From assembly GCF_037914945.1 (NCBI RefSeq), contig NZ_CP149787.1, positions 992,001-1,056,000 of the forward strand: a DNA stretch of 64,000 bases, in the 5' to 3' direction. Positions within the stretch are counted from its first letter, which is position 1. Every line of letters starts with the position of its first letter. The notes below the pieces were generated by a model, which worked only from the letters and a program-made list of their open reading frames with translations, was not told where the DNA came from and made no database searches. The translations under genes and the position numbers were made by a program. The stretch is from Haloterrigena sp. KLK7 (GTDB lineage Archaea; Halobacteriota; Halobacteria; Halobacteriales; Natrialbaceae). This document shows positions 34,325-46,498 of the stretch, one piece after another.

Positions 34325-34509
34325 ACGGTATGGATGACGGATCACCGCGGAATAACCACGGCCTCCCATGGTCGGGCGCTCCCGCGTCCATCGGTGACCG
34401 AGGAGCGGACCATCGCGCGGCGCGATTTCGAGTCGCGGTACGGACGGAACCGATACGAGCGCCGTGGAACGAGACACGAACGCTGACGAGCGGACGGGCG
34501 TTAGCGACA

Positions 34510-34523
34510 TTCAGTATGTTTAT
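34510..34523 (+). promoter_or_regulatory. Shared promoter motif of proline cluster, copy 1
   Basis: TTCAGTATGTTTAT, 36 bp before the regulator ATG 34559, containing a TATA-like GTTTAT. A near-identical 14-mer precedes the transporter unit (36331–36344). Confidence 0.55.
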
Positions 34524-34558
34524 GGTGCGCACACGGGAGTATCGAGTAGAGCCGACGC

Positions 34559-35290
34559 ATGAGCAGCACCAGTCCGACGACGACTACGACAGGGACCGCG
34601 GACGGCACACGACTCACGCTCGAGATCTGGCATCCGGATTGCTGGGGCTTGCAGGCGACCGAGGCGGTCGACGCCGGCCTGCTCGTCCACACCGTCCATC
34701 GAACCGTCGAGGATGCGGTCAAGGGTCACTTCACCGTCTACGCCGACACGACGGACCAACTCGACGAGTTCGTCGCGTTCGCAGACGAGTCACCGCTGAC
34801 GCACTCGACGGTCGAACTCGGACAGCGACCGACCGGCACGGCACCGAACCCGGGGAACGCGACCCGCGAACTGTTCGTCGAGTACGAGCCCGAACACAGC
34901 ATCAGCGACGCGCTCGTCTCCCACGGCTTCATCCACGACGCGTCGGTGCGCGTCGAAGGCGGCGTCGAACACTGGCCCGTCTTCGTCGCCGGCGACCGCG
35001 ACGAGATCCGGGCCCGACTCGAGGCCATCCGCACCGAGACCGATGCGGAGATCTCGATCAGCCGAGTCGCCACGCCCGACGGCGGCCCGTCGGAGACCGC
35101 CGACCGGACCGATCGTCTCACGCCGCGCCAGCGCGAAGCGTTCGAACTCGCCTGCGAGCGAAACTACTACGCCTGGCCCCGCGAGATCAGTACGCGCGAA
35201 CTCGCGGACGAACTCGACATCTCGAAGACCACGCTACTCGAGCACCTTCGGAAGGCGGAAGCGAAATTGCTCAATCCCGACGACGCCTGA
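34559..35290 (+). CDS. HTH_10 (bacterio-opsin activator-type) regulator of proline cluster
   Basis: 243 residues. An N-terminal sensor-like region (LTLEIWHPDCWGLQATEAVD, then VYADTTDQLDEFV) precedes a C-terminal helix-turn-helix of the HTH_10 class: LTPRQREAFELACERNYYAW, then STRELADELDISKTTLLEHL. Proteins of this build regulate nearby catabolic genes in haloarchaea. It lies between the divergent aldehyde dehydrogenase and proline dehydrogenase, so it most likely controls proline use. The ligand is unproven. Confidence 0.88.
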   Translation: MSSTSPTTTTTGTADGTRLTLEIWHPDCWGLQATEAVDAGLLVHTVHRTVEDAVKGHFTVYADTTDQLDEFVAFADESPLTHSTVELGQRPTGTAPNPGNATRELFVEYEPEHSISDALVSHGFIHDASVRVEGGVEHWPVFVAGDRDEIRARLEAIRTETDAEISISRVATPDGGPSETADRTDRLTPRQREAFELACERNYYAWPREISTRELADELDISKTTLLEHLRKAEAKLLNPDDA

Positions 35291-35378
35291 TCCGTTCTCG
35301 AGGATTTATTCTCACTCCTTCAGCCCGAATCTTTTGGTCGGGTATCGATTTAGGGGGCTTCCGTTCCAGCGATTGGGT

Positions 35379-36218
35379 ATGATTCCCCCGATCGCAAGCC
35401 GGTTCGTCGCCGGCACGTCCGCATCCGGTGCACTGGATCACGTTTCGGAGTGTAACGAAGCAGGCATGGGCGGCATCCTGAACCTGCTCGGCGAACACTA
35501 TCACGAGCCCGAACCTGCGGCCGAGGACGCCGACGAATACTGCCGTCTCGCCGCGGGTCTGGCCGACCGCAATCTGAACGGGACCATCTCGGTCAAACCC
35601 TCCCAGATCGGGATCGACGTCGGTCCGGACGTCTTCACGGAGAACTTCGAACGAATCGTCGAGGCCGCGGCGGCCGAAGACGTGTTCGTCTGGTGTGACA
35701 TGGAAGACCACACGACGACCGACACGACACTCGACGCCGTCGAAGCGACGGCCCGCGACCACCCGAACGGCGTCGGCGTCGCGATTCAGGCCAACCTCAC
35801 GCGGACGCGCGACGACCTCGAACGACTCGCCGACGTTCCCGCAGCGGTCCGTCTGGTCAAGGGCGCGTACGACGAACCGTCGTCGGTCGCTCTCGATTCG
35901 AAAGCGGCCGTCGACGAGGCCTACGAGGACCACCTCGAGTTCCTGTTCCGGGAATTCGATCAGGGTATCGCGGTCGGAAGCCACGACACGAAGATGCTCA
36001 AGACCGCAGTCGACCTCCACAAGGAGTACGGAACGCCGTTCGAGATCCAGATGCTCATGGGCGTTCGCGAGGACGCCCAGCGCGAACTCGCCGAGAAGGG
36101 CTACGAGGTCAATCAGTACGTTCCCTACGGCGACAAGTGGATGCAGTACTTCTACCGTCGCGTCCGCGAACGGAAGGAGAACGCGCTGTTCGCCCTCCGC
36201 GCCGTCGTCGGTGTGTGA
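35379..36218 (+). CDS. Proline dehydrogenase
   Basis: 279 residues from ATG 35379 (MIPPIASRFVAG). It is a PutA/PRODH-type TIM barrel with the markers ISVKPSQIGID, FVWCDMEDHTTTD, VRLVKGAYDEP and IAVGSHDTKM, and the C-terminal flavin/proline site FEIQMLMGVRED with YVPYGDKWMQYFYRRVRERK. It oxidises proline to pyrroline-5-carboxylate using FAD. The single-domain form pairs with the separate P5C dehydrogenase at 32789–34324. The frame is open further upstream, but that extension overlaps the regulator gene and is not conserved. Confidence 0.93.
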   Translation: MIPPIASRFVAGTSASGALDHVSECNEAGMGGILNLLGEHYHEPEPAAEDADEYCRLAAGLADRNLNGTISVKPSQIGIDVGPDVFTENFERIVEAAAAEDVFVWCDMEDHTTTDTTLDAVEATARDHPNGVGVAIQANLTRTRDDLERLADVPAAVRLVKGAYDEPSSVALDSKAAVDEAYEDHLEFLFREFDQGIAVGSHDTKMLKTAVDLHKEYGTPFEIQMLMGVREDAQRELAEKGYEVNQYVPYGDKWMQYFYRRVRERKENALFALRAVVGV

Positions 36219-36330
36219 CGGAGCCGGGAACAGTTCGAAACGCGACGCGATGACACAGCGATTGACTACTGGAATGTAATCCCCCTGGAATTCTTTCCGT
36301 TCCGAGATAATCCGCTATCAAGGAGGTAAA

Positions 36331-36344
36331 TTCGGTATGTTTAT
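36331..36344 (+). promoter_or_regulatory. Shared promoter motif of proline cluster, copy 2
   Basis: TTCGGTATGTTTAT, 25 bp before ATG 36370. It differs by one base from the element at 34510–34523, suggesting common control of regulator and transporter. Confidence 0.6.
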
Positions 36345-36369
36345 CTGTGGGTAGTAAGCACACGGCAGT

Positions 36370-36516
36370 ATGCTTGAGAGTGGTTCAGTCGAATTGCTGT
36401 GGTTATTCGGACCGTTCGCCGTGTATCTGGTGATGCTCGGCGTCTACTACGTCTGGGAGGGAAAGCGCGAAGAACAACTCCGAAAGCGCTACGAGGAGGC
36501 AGAGCATGGCCAGTGA
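36370..36516 (+). CDS. 48-aa single-helix membrane protein, PutP accessory
   Basis: Reads MLESGSVELLWLFGPFAVYL, then VMLGVYYVWEGKREEQLRKR, then YEEAEHGQ: one transmembrane helix (about residues 8–29) and a charged cytoplasmic tail. It overlaps the putP start by 11 nt. Small one- or two-helix partners encoded just before sodium:solute symporters are known for several SSS transporters, where they help assembly or activity. That role is inferred here. A TATA-like element 25 bp upstream supports a leaderless start. Confidence 0.8.
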   Translation: MLESGSVELLWLFGPFAVYLVMLGVYYVWEGKREEQLRKRYEEAEHGQ

Positions 36517-38194
36517 CGGACTAGCCGGCTCGGCCGGAATCTGGGTGCTCGGAACGTTCGCCGTGTATCTGCTCGTCCTCCTCGGGATCGGCCTGTACTC
36601 CTCGCGACTCATGGACTCCGTCGACGACTACGTCATCGGCGGACGGAGCGTCGGCCCGGTCGTCACGGGCTTCTCCGAACGCGCCTCCGAGATGAGCGGC
36701 TGGCTCACGCTCGGTGTCCCGAGCGACGCGTTCGGTACCGGTGTGATGGCCTTCTACAACGGGCTCGGGATGATTCCCGCCGACCTGTTCGCGTGGGCCG
36801 GAATCGCGAAACGCCTCCGGAAGTACACGGAAATCGTGAAGGCGGTCACGCTGCCGACCTTCTTCGAGACGCGTCTCCAGGACGATACCGGCTACGTCAA
36901 GGGCGTCTCCGCGTTCGTGTTGATGATCTTCGAAGGCGGATACGTGGGTGCACAGATCGTCGCCGCCGGGACGCTGCTGGAGGTCCTCACCGGTGTCTCG
37001 TCGCTGGTCGGGATCCTCGTGGGCGGCGTCATCGTCGTCGGCTACACCATGCTCGGCGGCTACTTCGCCGTTGCGTGGTCCGACTACGTGCAGGGCGCGA
37101 TCATCCTGGCCGCGTTCATCGTCCTGCCGATCATCGCCTTTACCAACTACGGGCTCCCGTTCGGCGAACTCGCGTCCGCCGGGAGTTCGTACACGAGCGT
37201 CACGGCCGGCATGACCGGCTGGGCCGCGATCTTCGGTATCATCAGCTACGCCGCGATCGGGCTCGGTATCCCCGGGAACCCGCACGTGATGGTCCGGTTC
37301 ATGGGAATCGACGAGGTCGAGAACATTCGGCTGGCGGCGCTGGTCGCCCAGCTGTTCATGTTCGTCGCCTACATCGGCGCCGGCTTCGTCGGACTGTACG
37401 CGCTGGTCGTCTTCGGTCAGGGCGGCATCAACGACCCGAACAACGTCATGCCGCTGCTCACGCTCGAGTTCTTCCCCGGTGCGATCGCGGGGATCATCCT
37501 GGCGGCCGCACTCGCCGCGATGATGTCTAGCGCGGACTCCCAGCTGCTCGTCGCGACGAGCGCGATCGTCGAGGACGTCTACCACGGCTACGTCAACCCG
37601 AACGCGAGTCAGGAGACGCTCGTCCGTTACTCCCAGTACGTCACGCTCGGGCTCGGAGCAGCGAGCGTCGCGTTCGCCTTCCTCGCGCAGAACACGCCGA
37701 TCTACACGCTCGTCCTCGACTACGCCTGGGGCGGCCTCGGCGCGGCCATCGGTCCGACGCTCATCGCGGCCGTGTGGTGGAAACGGGTCACCGCGACCGG
37801 ATCCGTCGCGAGCATGATCGTCGGAACCTCGACGATGATCCTCTGGACGCAGCTGTCGAACGTCCTCGACCTGTTCGGACTCATGGGAGCCGTCGAGGGC
37901 TCGGCGTTCCTCACGGGACTGGTCGGGGTCTACGGACTCTTCCCCGCGTTCATCCTCTCGACGGCGACGCTCATCGTCGTCTCGCTTCTGACGACGCCCC
38001 CGGAGGGCGTCGACGACCACTTCAAGTCCTTCAACAAGCCGCTCTCTGCCCTCTCGAGCAGTGACGATCCGACGGGAACCCCCGACTACGTGACCGACGG
38101 CGGTCGCGACGTCGGTCCGAAGGCCGTCACGGAAACCGATAACATCCGCGCACACGTTACGGCCAGCGAGTACTGGGACGAGGGTGACGAGTAG
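36506..38194 (+). CDS. putP: Sodium:proline symporter (SSS family)
   Basis: 562 residues with about 13 transmembrane segments. Family signatures include the first-helix GIGLYSSRLMDSVDDYVIGG, then FSERASEMSGWLTLGVP with residues of the sodium/proline site, and AALAAMMSSADSQLLVATSA. The hydrophilic C-terminus is acidic. It imports proline with sodium, fitting the adjacent catabolic genes; related substrates cannot be ruled out. The ATG lies within the end of the 48-aa gene. Confidence 0.92.
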   Translation: MASDGLAGSAGIWVLGTFAVYLLVLLGIGLYSSRLMDSVDDYVIGGRSVGPVVTGFSERASEMSGWLTLGVPSDAFGTGVMAFYNGLGMIPADLFAWAGIAKRLRKYTEIVKAVTLPTFFETRLQDDTGYVKGVSAFVLMIFEGGYVGAQIVAAGTLLEVLTGVSSLVGILVGGVIVVGYTMLGGYFAVAWSDYVQGAIILAAFIVLPIIAFTNYGLPFGELASAGSSYTSVTAGMTGWAAIFGIISYAAIGLGIPGNPHVMVRFMGIDEVENIRLAALVAQLFMFVAYIGAGFVGLYALVVFGQGGINDPNNVMPLLTLEFFPGAIAGIILAAALAAMMSSADSQLLVATSAIVEDVYHGYVNPNASQETLVRYSQYVTLGLGAASVAFAFLAQNTPIYTLVLDYAWGGLGAAIGPTLIAAVWWKRVTATGSVASMIVGTSTMILWTQLSNVLDLFGLMGAVEGSAFLTGLVGVYGLFPAFILSTATLIVVSLLTTPPEGVDDHFKSFNKPLSALSSSDDPTGTPDYVTDGGRDVGPKAVTETDNIRAHVTASEYWDEGDE

Positions 38195-38707
38195 ATGAGC
38201 GACACGCGTCGGCAGTCGGTCGAGCCCGCGCCCATCACGGGCGAGCCGCGTGACTGCGCGGACCTCACCGTCATCGAACCGACGGTGACGCGCGAGGACG
38301 TCGACTCGAGCGGTCGTGTCGGCGCTGTCGCATACCCCTATCGCATTTACGACGCCGTTGCGACGATCGAACGACCGCTGATTGCGGACCGCGACGTCGA
38401 ATACGTCGTCAGCGTCGATCGTTCCCGTCGACTCGCCGTCCGGGCCGACGTGTTTCCGGAGACCGTCGCGACGACGGTCGACGACGTGCTCGTCGTTCCG
38501 TCCGAACTCTCCGACGAACAGGTTCGCGAGAAAGCCGAAGACGCCGTGTTCACGTGGACGCTTCGGAAGGTCGCCGTCGGCTCCGCGCCGGACATCGCGT
38601 TCGAGCAGTCGGTCGACGCTCACAAGCTGTTCTGGATCGCGTCCCGACCCGACGGCGACGTCATCGTCGATAGCGTCCGCGGGACCGAGTCGCCGCTCGC
38701 CGACTGA
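38195..38707 (+). CDS. Hypothetical protein of the proline operon
   Basis: 170 residues starting directly after the putP stop (TAG then ATG), so certainly co-transcribed. There is no signal peptide or membrane helix. Predicted mixed alpha/beta segments: VGAVAYPYRIYDAVATIERP, then DVEYVVSVDRSRRLAVRADV, then HKLFWIASRPDGDVIVDSV. I do not recognise the family. The linkage suggests an accessory or regulatory role in proline transport. Confidence 0.75.
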   Translation: MSDTRRQSVEPAPITGEPRDCADLTVIEPTVTREDVDSSGRVGAVAYPYRIYDAVATIERPLIADRDVEYVVSVDRSRRLAVRADVFPETVATTVDDVLVVPSELSDEQVREKAEDAVFTWTLRKVAVGSAPDIAFEQSVDAHKLFWIASRPDGDVIVDSVRGTESPLAD

Positions 38708-38917
38708 GACTCCTCGCGTCCGCGACGCTCCCGAACCACCGTTCGGGACGTCGATTCTCTCGTCCTCGTTCGTCTCGAGCCTCGCAGTCACATCGCGAGC
38801 CGGTCGATGCAGCAGCGGCGCGAAGCTACTGCTCGTATCACGGGCTACGATTTACGGCCGTGTGCGCCCGAGAACGTCGCGAGGATCTACTTCGACCGTC
38901 CGTACTGCTATAGTGGT
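38708..38917. other. Spacer after the proline cluster
   Basis: About 210 bp between the proline operon and the transposase-like fragment. No gene or clear hairpin terminator seen. Confidence 0.4.
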
Positions 38918-39166
38918 TTAGGGAACAGTATATTCGTCGTTGTATCGGACTACCCATGTATTTGGTAGCGCGGCAGTTTCCACACCAGTCGATTTCGAGA
39001 CTGACTGTACCGGGACGGGTACCGTTCGGTTGTATTCCCTCTCGAGAAGCACAAGCGCTGCTCTGTGTTCCGTTCCACTCCTGAAAGAACGCCCGTGTCG
39101 TACCCGCTCACCGGGATCGGCAACCGAAGCGGCTCGCTGCACTCGTGAACAGCGCCGCACAGTCAA
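38918..39166 (-). pseudogene. Possible IS1341-type TnpB C-terminal remnant
   Basis: The minus frame contains HRAALVLLEREYNRTV followed by STGVETAALPNTWVV. This resembles the C-terminus of haloarchaeal OrfB/TnpB proteins, where an N-A-A-L block is followed by a PVETALP segment. The catalytic core, zinc finger and element ends are absent. Assignment rests on a short weak match, so it could be chance. Confidence 0.35.
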
Positions 39167-39472
39167 GACAACGGCTCAGCGATCCGATTACTGCTTCGTG
39201 TAGTGGCTCCGTTGACCGGCGATTGGTTTGAAAATTCACTCGAGTCGAACCTGACCACGACCCCACTTCGATCATCGATCAACGCTAACCCTCGGATTGG
39301 CGAGTAGTTTTTGAAAGCGAGGGGTGTATAGAATCGGTCTCTCCGTGGTGGGTATCATGGCTAGACTATTACGTTCGTAGCGATCGTCTCCTGAGCACTC
39401 CCCAAACGGCCGCGGGATCGCTCTCGTATTCAAGACACTCGTGGACGGCTCTGCTGTACGAGCCGTAACGCC
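39167..39472. other. Region downstream of the rRNA operon
   Basis: No gene supported. It holds a hairpin CGGCTC–TGCTGTAC–GAGCCG at about 39446–39465 that could end the rRNA transcript. Confidence 0.4.
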
Positions 39473-39503
39473 GACCGGCGGGATCGAACCGCCGCCGGAC
39501 TAC
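39473..39503 (-). ncRNA. T-arm-like element downstream of 5S
   Basis: The minus strand reads GGCGG–TTCGATC–CCGCC then GGTCGGCGTT, a T-stem/loop with acceptor-like tail. It resembles the element before 5S but there is no complete tRNA around it. It occupies the place where many haloarchaeal rRNA operons carry tRNA-Cys. Confidence 0.5.
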
Positions 39504-39540
39504 TGTCGATTCTCGAGGACTGCCTCTATAAATACGAAAC

Positions 39541-39568
39541 GCCCCACACAGCAGTGGCTGTGTGGGGC
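39541..39568 (-). terminator. 12-bp perfect hairpin after 5S rRNA
   Basis: GCCCCACACAGC and its complement flank a four-base loop, beginning about 22 bp after the 5S end. The transcript then reads GTTTCGTATTTATAG. It is either a terminator or a processing structure. Confidence 0.55.
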
Positions 39569-39590
39569 ATAATGATGGGAGTATGAGTGG

Positions 39591-39711
39591 ATGGCGGCGA
39601 ATCGGGTCTCCCAGAGGCTCGCGCACTCCAGTACTCGCCGAAACGCAGGTGGGCTTAACGTCCGTGTTCGGGATGGGTACGGGTGGCACCCCACCGCTGT
39701 GGCCGCCTCAA
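39591..39711 (-). rRNA. rrf: 5S ribosomal RNA
   Basis: About 121 nt. The minus strand begins TTGAGGCGGCCACAGCGGTG and contains the conserved CCCATCCCGAACACGG and GTTAAGCCCACCTGCG segments. Ends are estimated to within a few bases. It is last in the 16S–tRNA-Ala–23S–5S operon. Confidence 0.95.
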
Positions 39712-39750
39712 CGCCGATCGACGGAATCGAACCGTCGCAATACCAGTATC
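39712..39750 (-). ncRNA. tRNA-like processing element before 5S
   Basis: The minus strand reads GACGG–TTCGATT–CCGTC then GATCGGCG, ending at the 5S 5' end; CCGAT upstream can pair with ATCGG as an acceptor stem. In Haloferax, such t-elements direct tRNase Z to cut the 5S 5' end, so the same role is inferred here. Confidence 0.65.
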
Positions 39751-39769
39751 GGTGGCAAAACCGTGTATA

Positions 39770-39811
39770 GTACGTGTAGTCCAGTTAGCGCCTGGACCCG
39801 TTTCCGGGTCA
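39770..39811. ncRNA. 23S processing stem, 3' strand
   Basis: GTACGTGTAGTCCAG (39770–39784) and CTGGACCCGTTTCCGGGTCA (39792–39811) are complementary to 42815–42829 (15/15) and 42788–42807 (19/20), with short bulges between. This forms the bulge-helix-bulge site for release of pre-23S. Confidence 0.85.
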
Positions 39812-39834
39812 GTGTTGATCCAGATGCGATATGA

Positions 39835-42749
<2,915 letters not shown>

Positions 42750-42787
42750 TTCATCGGATCGACGTTACACGGAAGTGTAACGGATAG

Positions 42788-42829
42788 TGACCCGGGAACG
42801 GGTCCAGTGGACGCCTGGACTACACGTAC
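42788..42829. ncRNA. 23S processing stem, 5' strand
   Basis: Partner of 39770–39811; together they enclose the whole 23S gene. The unpaired TGGACGC between the two helices is opposite TTAGCGC, giving the bulge-helix-bulge geometry. Confidence 0.85.
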
Positions 42830-42972
42830 ACACGGTCTCATCTGCACACCGTAGACGCGGCATGCATTAACCCTTCCCAGCCACGTTTACACGGGCTGGT
42901 GCATCGGTTCGTTCGGATTAGATCGAAAGTCCGTCTCCCACTTAAGGGACACGATTCGATCCGCTCCGAGTA

Positions 42973-43044
42973 TGGACCCACAGGGATTCGAACCCTGGGC
43001 ATCCTCCTTGCAAAGGAGGCACTCTACCACTGAGCTATGGGCCC
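42973..43044 (-). tRNA. tRNA-Ala(UGC)
   Basis: 72 nt within the 16S–23S spacer. Acceptor GGGCCCA, D-arm GCTCAGTGGTAGAGT, anticodon stem-loop CTCCTTTGCAAGGAG with TGC, and T-arm CAGGGTTCGAATCCCTG. It lacks an encoded CCA. The position in the rRNA spacer is the archaeal norm. Confidence 0.97.
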
Positions 43045-43046
43045 AC

Positions 43047-43065
43047 GTCCGCCCGGAGGGCGGAC
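43047..43065. repeat. Three-base-loop hairpin in rRNA spacer
   Basis: GTCCGCCC–GGA–GGGCGGAC, a perfect 8-bp stem just upstream of tRNA-Ala on the transcript. Two more lie nearby: GTGGCGC–AGA–GCGCCAC (43142–43158) and CCGGGGC–AGC–GCCCCGG (43169–43185). Confidence 0.65.
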
Positions 43066-43078
43066 AGAGCGCGAAAGT

Positions 43079-43095
43079 GTTAGCCTTGGTAGTTC
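43079..43095. ncRNA. 16S processing stem, 3' strand
   Basis: GTTAGCCTTGGTAGTTC is the exact complement of 44784–44800 (17/17), with further pairing between GCCCGATCGG here and CCGATCGGGC upstream of 16S. It releases pre-16S. Confidence 0.88.
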
Positions 43096-43195
43096 AAAGG
43101 TGCCCGATCGGCCTAACGTGGGTCGATCGAACGTGAACTGCGTGGCGCAGAGCGCCACGACTTGTGGGCCGGGGCAGCGCCCCGGTCCCGGTCTG

Positions 43196-44670
<1,475 letters not shown>

Positions 44671-44783
44671 GCTATATGATCTCCCCAGTTGGGGAGGGTT
44701 TGTTGGCGGTGAATGTTAAGATACACACTCACACATGGGTCCACGTTCGGTGACCACGGATCGTCGACCGATCGGGCGTCACC

Positions 44784-44800
44784 GAACTACCAAGGCTAAC
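44784..44800. ncRNA. 16S processing stem, 5' strand
   Basis: GAACTACCAAGGCTAAC pairs with 43079–43095 around the 16S gene. Confidence 0.88.
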
Positions 44801-44871
44801 ATCAGACCCCTTCTGTACGGCGGACCGCAGGGGAAGGGTCCTCATCTTCTGCGTATTACTTTGTAACCGCT

Positions 44872-44888
44872 GGGTACTATTTAAGGCC
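44872..44888 (-). promoter_or_regulatory. Probable rRNA operon promoter
   Basis: The minus strand reads GGCCTTAAATAGTACCC about 200 bp upstream of 16S, matching the TTAAGTACCC-like haloarchaeal rRNA promoter core, with CGA-rich sequence upstream. Transcription would start about 25 bp downstream. Confidence 0.6.
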
Positions 44889-45567
44889 TCTGAATCGAAC
44901 CTTCAAAGATAGGTAGTACCATGCAACAATCAATACGAATATACTATTCCGATCCGTGTGATCAGTTCGGCTACTCGAGACCGGAACAGGAGACGAGTCA
45001 TCTTCGGATCGCCGCTCACTGAAAACGCGTACGCGATGAGTTATCCTGATCGCTCGAGTGAACCGGGGGAGCCCGTTCGAACACGAGACCGGTGGCTCGC
45101 TGTCTCGAGTAGAGGGCGACTCCCTCCGAGCGTGAACATGCGTTACCCGTGATTCCGACCCTCGTGGTACGGTGGTGCTCAGTAGACGAGTCTGTTCGTC
45201 GAGAGAGACGGATCGCTACGGATTTGGACGATCTCGAGGTGACGAGATCGCCGACCCCTTTCGCGTCGGTCGCTTCGGGCTGTGACTCGCAGAGACCCAG
45301 CTGAGGTGCCGGACCGAGGAAGACGCTCTGGAGTACTCACTCTGTCCGTTTCCGAGTACGCGATTTCCGGAGTTCCGATTCGAGTGAGTCTATACCCGCA
45401 ACTCGCGAATTTACTCGTCGAACCGTAGTGAGGCGATTCGAATTAGAAACAACCGAAGACGTTCCGGGTCGCTCACTTCGTTCGGTCCCGGGCGTGCGAC
45501 TTCCAAGGCTCAACTCCTCGTGGCTGCACGTATCTCCGACTCACGGATTTGTTCGTCGGAAAAGTAG
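44889..45567. other. Long upstream region of the rRNA operon
   Basis: About 680 bp between tRNA-Ile and the rRNA promoter, both on the minus strand. No protein gene is supported. Haloarchaeal rRNA operons often have several tandem promoters, but I could identify only the one at 44872–44888 with any confidence. Confidence 0.5.
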
Positions 45568-45641
45568 TGGGCCAACTCGGATTTGAACCGAGAGCCTCCA
45601 CCTTATCAGAGTGGCGCTCAACCTAATTGAGCTATTGGCCC
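45568..45641 (-). tRNA. tRNA-Ile(GAU)
   Basis: 74 nt. Acceptor GGGCCAA pairs with TTGGCCC, anticodon loop CTGATAA gives GAU, and the T-arm is CTCGGTTCAAATCCGAG. No intron and no encoded CCA. It lies upstream of the rRNA operon on the same strand and downstream of the FxsA gene. Confidence 0.95.
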
Positions 45642-45710
45642 GCGCTTCGCACTCAATAGTTGCGGGGTGGAACGTTTAAGCGTTTCTTTCTTCGGGCCCC
45701 GTGCGAACCG

Positions 45711-46319
45711 CTACCGGGCGGAGGGGTCGTCGTCCAGATCGTCGCCGGAATCGGACGTCCGTTCGTCGCCGAAGTCGATCGTATACGAGTCCCCGTCGCC
45801 CGTGTCGTCGACCGTGTAGTCGTCAGCACCGAGATCGTACGTCCCGCCGTCGGTCGAACCGCCGCTGCTACGCCCGTCTCGAGTCGATCCGTCGTCGGGG
45901 AAGCCGAACGTCCAGACGTTTCCACTGGCGAAGCCGCCGGTCTTCTTGTCCGCGTAGGGGACGATCACGTAGCGTTTGAGCGCGGCCCGAATCGGAATTC
46001 GGGTCAGCGGGACGGCCAACAGGAAGCCGATGGCGTCCGTGACGAGGCCGGGAGTCAGCAGGAAGGCCCCGGCCGCGATCAGGAGGGCACCGTCGAGCAG
46101 TTCGTTCGTCGGTGGCTTCCCCTCGGCCATCGTTCGCTGCATCTTCCCGATAGTTCGGCGACCCTCGGCACGGACGAGCAACATGCCGACGAGTCCGGTC
46201 AGGACGACGAGCAGCACCATCCCGACCCAGGTGAGCGCGCCGAACTGGGTGACGAGGAACCCGAGCAACACCGCATCGAGGAACGGGATGAGCAACAACG
46301 CGGCAATCCACCGGAGCAT
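45711..46319 (-). CDS. fxsA: FxsA family membrane protein
   Basis: 202 residues. The FxsA domain fills residues 1–130: LLLIPFLDAVLLGFLVTQFG, VLLVVLTGLVGMLLVRAEG, and the diagnostic LIAAGAFLLTPGLVTDAIGF followed by LLAVPLTRIPIR. An acidic, disordered C-terminus of about 70 residues (SYTIDFGDERTSDSGDDL) is a halophile extension. FxsA in bacteria affects phage exclusion; its normal role is unclear. Confidence 0.9.
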   Translation of the reverse strand: MLRWIAALLLIPFLDAVLLGFLVTQFGALTWVGMVLLVVLTGLVGMLLVRAEGRRTIGKMQRTMAEGKPPTNELLDGALLIAAGAFLLTPGLVTDAIGFLLAVPLTRIPIRAALKRYVIVPYADKKTGGFASGNVWTFGFPDDGSTRDGRSSGGSTDGGTYDLGADDYTVDDTGDGDSYTIDFGDERTSDSGDDLDDDPSAR

Positions 46320-46498
46320 GCCTCGACATAGCCGGCGGAGGGTGAAAACGCTTTACTCTCACTACACATCCGTGAAACGACCACTCCGGAGCGGCTCCGC
46401 TCGCCAGCAGGTCGATCCGGTTGATCCCGCGATCACGCCGGTTTCATCGGCGGTTCCGCAGTCGAAGGGCTTACGCCCGCGACAGCCGAGGGTCCGAT

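Noticed and set aside
32948-34486. 512-aa plus-strand protein
   Set aside because: Shadow of the aldehyde dehydrogenase, which has all catalytic motifs.
36521-38791. 756-aa minus-strand protein
   Set aside because: Antisense to PutP and extremely rich in Arg and Asp; no family match visible.
39473-39503. tRNA-Cys downstream of 5S
   Set aside because: Only a T-arm with acceptor-like tail is present; no anticodon arm or matching 5' acceptor can be found.
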